64,000 bases of DNA, taken from positions 1 through 64,000 of the forward strand of contig CAVJTH010000011.1 of the NCBI GenBank assembly GCA_963652365.1, read 5' to 3'. Shown here piece after piece: positions 62,975 through 64,000 of this stretch. Within the stretch, counting starts at the first letter, position 1. The number at the start of each line of letters is the position of its first letter. The notes under the pieces are model-generated. The model did no database searches, was not told the origin of the DNA, and saw only the letters and a program-made list of their open reading frames with translations. The position numbers and the translations under genes are program-made. The stretch is from Hallerella sp963652365. GTDB lineage: Bacteria; Fibrobacterota; Fibrobacteria; Fibrobacterales; Fibrobacteraceae.

Positions 62975-63601
62975 TTACAGCGCCCGGATCGCTTCGGCGA
63001 GCGACGCCTGTTCGATTCCGCCGTAGAGCTTTTCGAAAGTTCCGGCGAGCGAACCGTCCGCTTTCGCGTGGATTTCGAAGCGCGTGATCATCGCGTAGGG
63101 AAATTCGCCTTCGATGAAGTCTTCGTCGGGGACGCCGCAGATGGAATGCTCGATCGCTCCGATGACGCCCGCGTGGGTGACGAATAGGACCTCGGGATTG
63201 TCGAGAATTTTCCGGATAAAGTTTCCGATGCGGAGATCGACGTCGTGGAAGGATTCACCGCCGGGGAACCGGTAGCCGCGCAGGTCGCTTTTCCAGGCGG
63301 ACATTTCTTCCTTGGGTGCAGCGGACAGCTTGACTCTTTCCCAGGATCCGTAATGGATTTCGCGAAGCGCGTCTTCGGCTTCGATCGGAAGTCCCAAGGC
63401 TTCGGAAGCCTTTTCGGCGAGCTTGTAGCAGCGCTGGAGCGGGCTTGCGTAGAGGCTTTTCGCCCGGCACTTTTCCTTGAGCACGGCGATCGCCGGCGGA
63501 AATTCGTCTTCAAAGGAAGGGGAAACGTCGAAGTCCGACTGTCCGTAGCAGACGTCGCTTGGGTTGTAAGGCTTGGTGTGTCGAAGCGTCCAGAGAATCA
63601 T
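62975..63601 (-). CDS. Histidine phosphatase family protein
   Basis: The 208-residue protein belongs to branch 1 of the histidine phosphatases (phosphoglycerate mutase-like). The catalytic motif is LRHTKP (usual RHG/RHT), followed by ASPLQRCYKLAEKASEALG, the EIHYGSWE segment and the second active-site His in FVTHAGVIGAI. The RHT variant and size resemble alpha-ribazole phosphatases (CobC), but that identity rests only on resemblance. It lies just downstream of the SRP RNA gene. Confidence 0.85.
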   Translation of the reverse strand: MILWTLRHTKPYNPSDVCYGQSDFDVSPSFEDEFPPAIAVLKEKCRAKSLYASPLQRCYKLAEKASEALGLPIEAEDALREIHYGSWERVKLSAAPKEEMSAWKSDLRGYRFPGGESFHDVDLRIGNFIRKILDNPEVLFVTHAGVIGAIEHSICGVPDEDFIEGEFPYAMITRFEIHAKADGSLAGTFEKLYGGIEQASLAEAIRAL

Positions 63602-63616
63602 AAGGGATGAATGCGC

Positions 63617-63720
63617 AAAAAAAATCCCTAGACTACCCAGTCACATAAAAATTCGCAAGTCCGTTGCTGCTTTCGCCCTGGCGGGGTGCCCGCAAACAGT
63701 CATTGATTGGGGTCTAGGGA
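63617..63720 (-). ncRNA. ffs: Signal recognition particle RNA (4.5S-like)
   Basis: A short RNA of about 100 nt on the minus strand. The ends pair as CCCTAGAC/GTCTAGGG, continuing CCCAATCA/TGACTGGG (one A-C mismatch, 2-nt bulge). The tip is the SRP domain IV: CCG-CCAGG-GC-GAAA-GC-AGCAA-CGG, i.e. the conserved symmetric loop CAGG/AGCA below a GAAA tetraloop. TATATT lies 6-7 nt before the 5' end, and eight T residues form the 3' terminator. The apical stem is 2 bp, shorter than the 3 bp of E. coli 4.5S RNA. It is the RNA scaffold for Ffh in membrane-protein targeting. Confidence 0.9.
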
Positions 63721-63726
63721 ACACAG

Positions 63727-63732
63727 AATATA
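63727..63732 (-). promoter_or_regulatory. -10 element of the SRP RNA gene
   Basis: TATATT followed by 6 nt (CTGTGT) and the first nucleotides of the RNA (TCCCTAG). It calibrates the -10 to start-site distance used for other genes in this window. Confidence 0.6.
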
Positions 63733-63802
63733 GAAAAAATCGGGAAAATCGGTAAATTTTTTCAAAAATTAGATTTTTTTTGTGATTAAACGAACAAAAA
63801 AT

Positions 63803-63830
63803 TTGTAAACAAGTTGAAATGATGTATAAA
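63803..63830 (+). promoter_or_regulatory. Candidate promoter of the gene at the right edge
   Basis: TTGTAA (63803-63808) and TATAAA (63825-63830) are separated by 16 nt in an AT-rich stretch. The leader to ATG 63900 would be about 60 nt. Apart from this and the SRP RNA, nothing is seen in the gap 63602-63899. Confidence 0.45.
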
Positions 63831-63899
63831 AAAATTTAACTTTGTTTCAAATGGGCGTTGGAAAAAGTATTCCGACGCACAGGATGAGAGGATGAGTGT

Positions 63900-64000
63900 A
63901 TGGTCTGTAACAAGAAAATCGGCTGGGTGCTGTTGGCCTTGAGCCTTTTCGCTGGCGCAAGCCATGGCGAAACGACCTTCGGAAAGACGGTCTTTCCGTT
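63900..64000 (+). CDS. Start of an exported protein (cut by window edge)
   Basis: ATG 63900 begins a frame open to the window end with a signal peptide (MVCNKKIGWVLLALSLFAGA, then SHGETTFGK). GAGAGG lies 8 nt upstream. Nearby ATGs at 63884 and 63892 are in frames that close quickly. Only 33 residues are visible, so the product cannot be named. Confidence 0.7.
   Translation, partial: MVCNKKIGWVLLALSLFAGASHGETTFGKTVFP

Noticed and set aside
63573..63755. 60-residue open frame next to the histidine phosphatase
   Set aside because: It runs opposite the SRP RNA and has no start signal or conserved sequence.

Overview
The window is a continuous, gene-dense stretch of a Gram-negative bacterial chromosome. 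It most resembles the family Fibrobacteraceae (Fibrobacter and relatives), although species and genus cannot be fixed from this sequence alone. The evidence is two adjacent giant glycoside hydrolase family 9 (GH9) cellulases of about 1,900 and 2,200 residues, exported lipoproteins with Ser-rich linkers, outer-membrane machinery (Mla-type lipid transport, beta-barrel proteins), and promoter -10 elements of the TAnnTTTG type known from Bacteroidetes. Most of the window is housekeeping DNA on both strands. I see no phage, insertion sequence, CRISPR array or rRNA operon.

Layout. 1-6.96 kb: radA, an exported pentapeptide-repeat protein, a flavoprotein oxidoreductase, sufE, a membrane-anchored protein, tsaE and nspC. 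7.0-10.4 kb: an operon of an exported protein, a FecCD/BtuC-type permease, its ATPase and a TraB/GumN-family protein. 10.4-14.5 kb: rho - proC - sigma-54 activator operon on the minus strand. 14.6-16.7 kb: folK - deoxynucleoside kinase - panC. 16.7-25.4 kb: an outer-membrane protein, an ABC-F ATPase, a WYL regulator paired with an SMC-like ATPase, rsmE, a HAD phosphatase, a SulP transporter and an RluE-type pseudouridine synthase. 25.5-30.9 kb: tpiA - secG - tRNA-Leu(GAG), a BamE-like lipoprotein, and a four-gene Mla-type operon. 31-39.4 kb: a beta-barrel protein, a MerR regulator, rsmG, comEC, a metzincin lipoprotein and a DUF4416 protein. 40-45 kb: rplU-rpmA, then a histidine kinase - response regulator - sigma-54 activator operon. 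45-57.6 kb: the two GH9 giants. 57.7-64 kb: a Ser-rich lipoprotein, recA-cinA, a DUF5683 protein, a histidine phosphatase, the signal recognition particle RNA, and the start of a further exported protein cut off by the window edge.

Several genes fit together functionally: cell-envelope upkeep (mlaEFD plus lipoprotein, secG, SRP RNA, beta-barrel proteins), DNA uptake and repair (comEC, radA, recA, cinA), and secreted cellulose breakdown. The kinase/regulator operon lies just downstream of the cellulases on the same strand, but nothing in the sequence proves that it controls them.

Four patterns cut across the genes. (1) Many first-in-operon genes have a -10-like hexamer only 6-8 nt before the start codon and no Shine-Dalgarno sequence, which predicts leaderless mRNAs; operon-internal genes mostly do have AGGAG-type sites. 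(2) The same 15-bp palindrome, in opposite orientations, precedes both the WYL regulator and its partner ATPase. (3) A mosaic repeat family occupies three non-coding gaps. (4) The two cellulases share a long C-terminal region and an FG[IF]RR tail.
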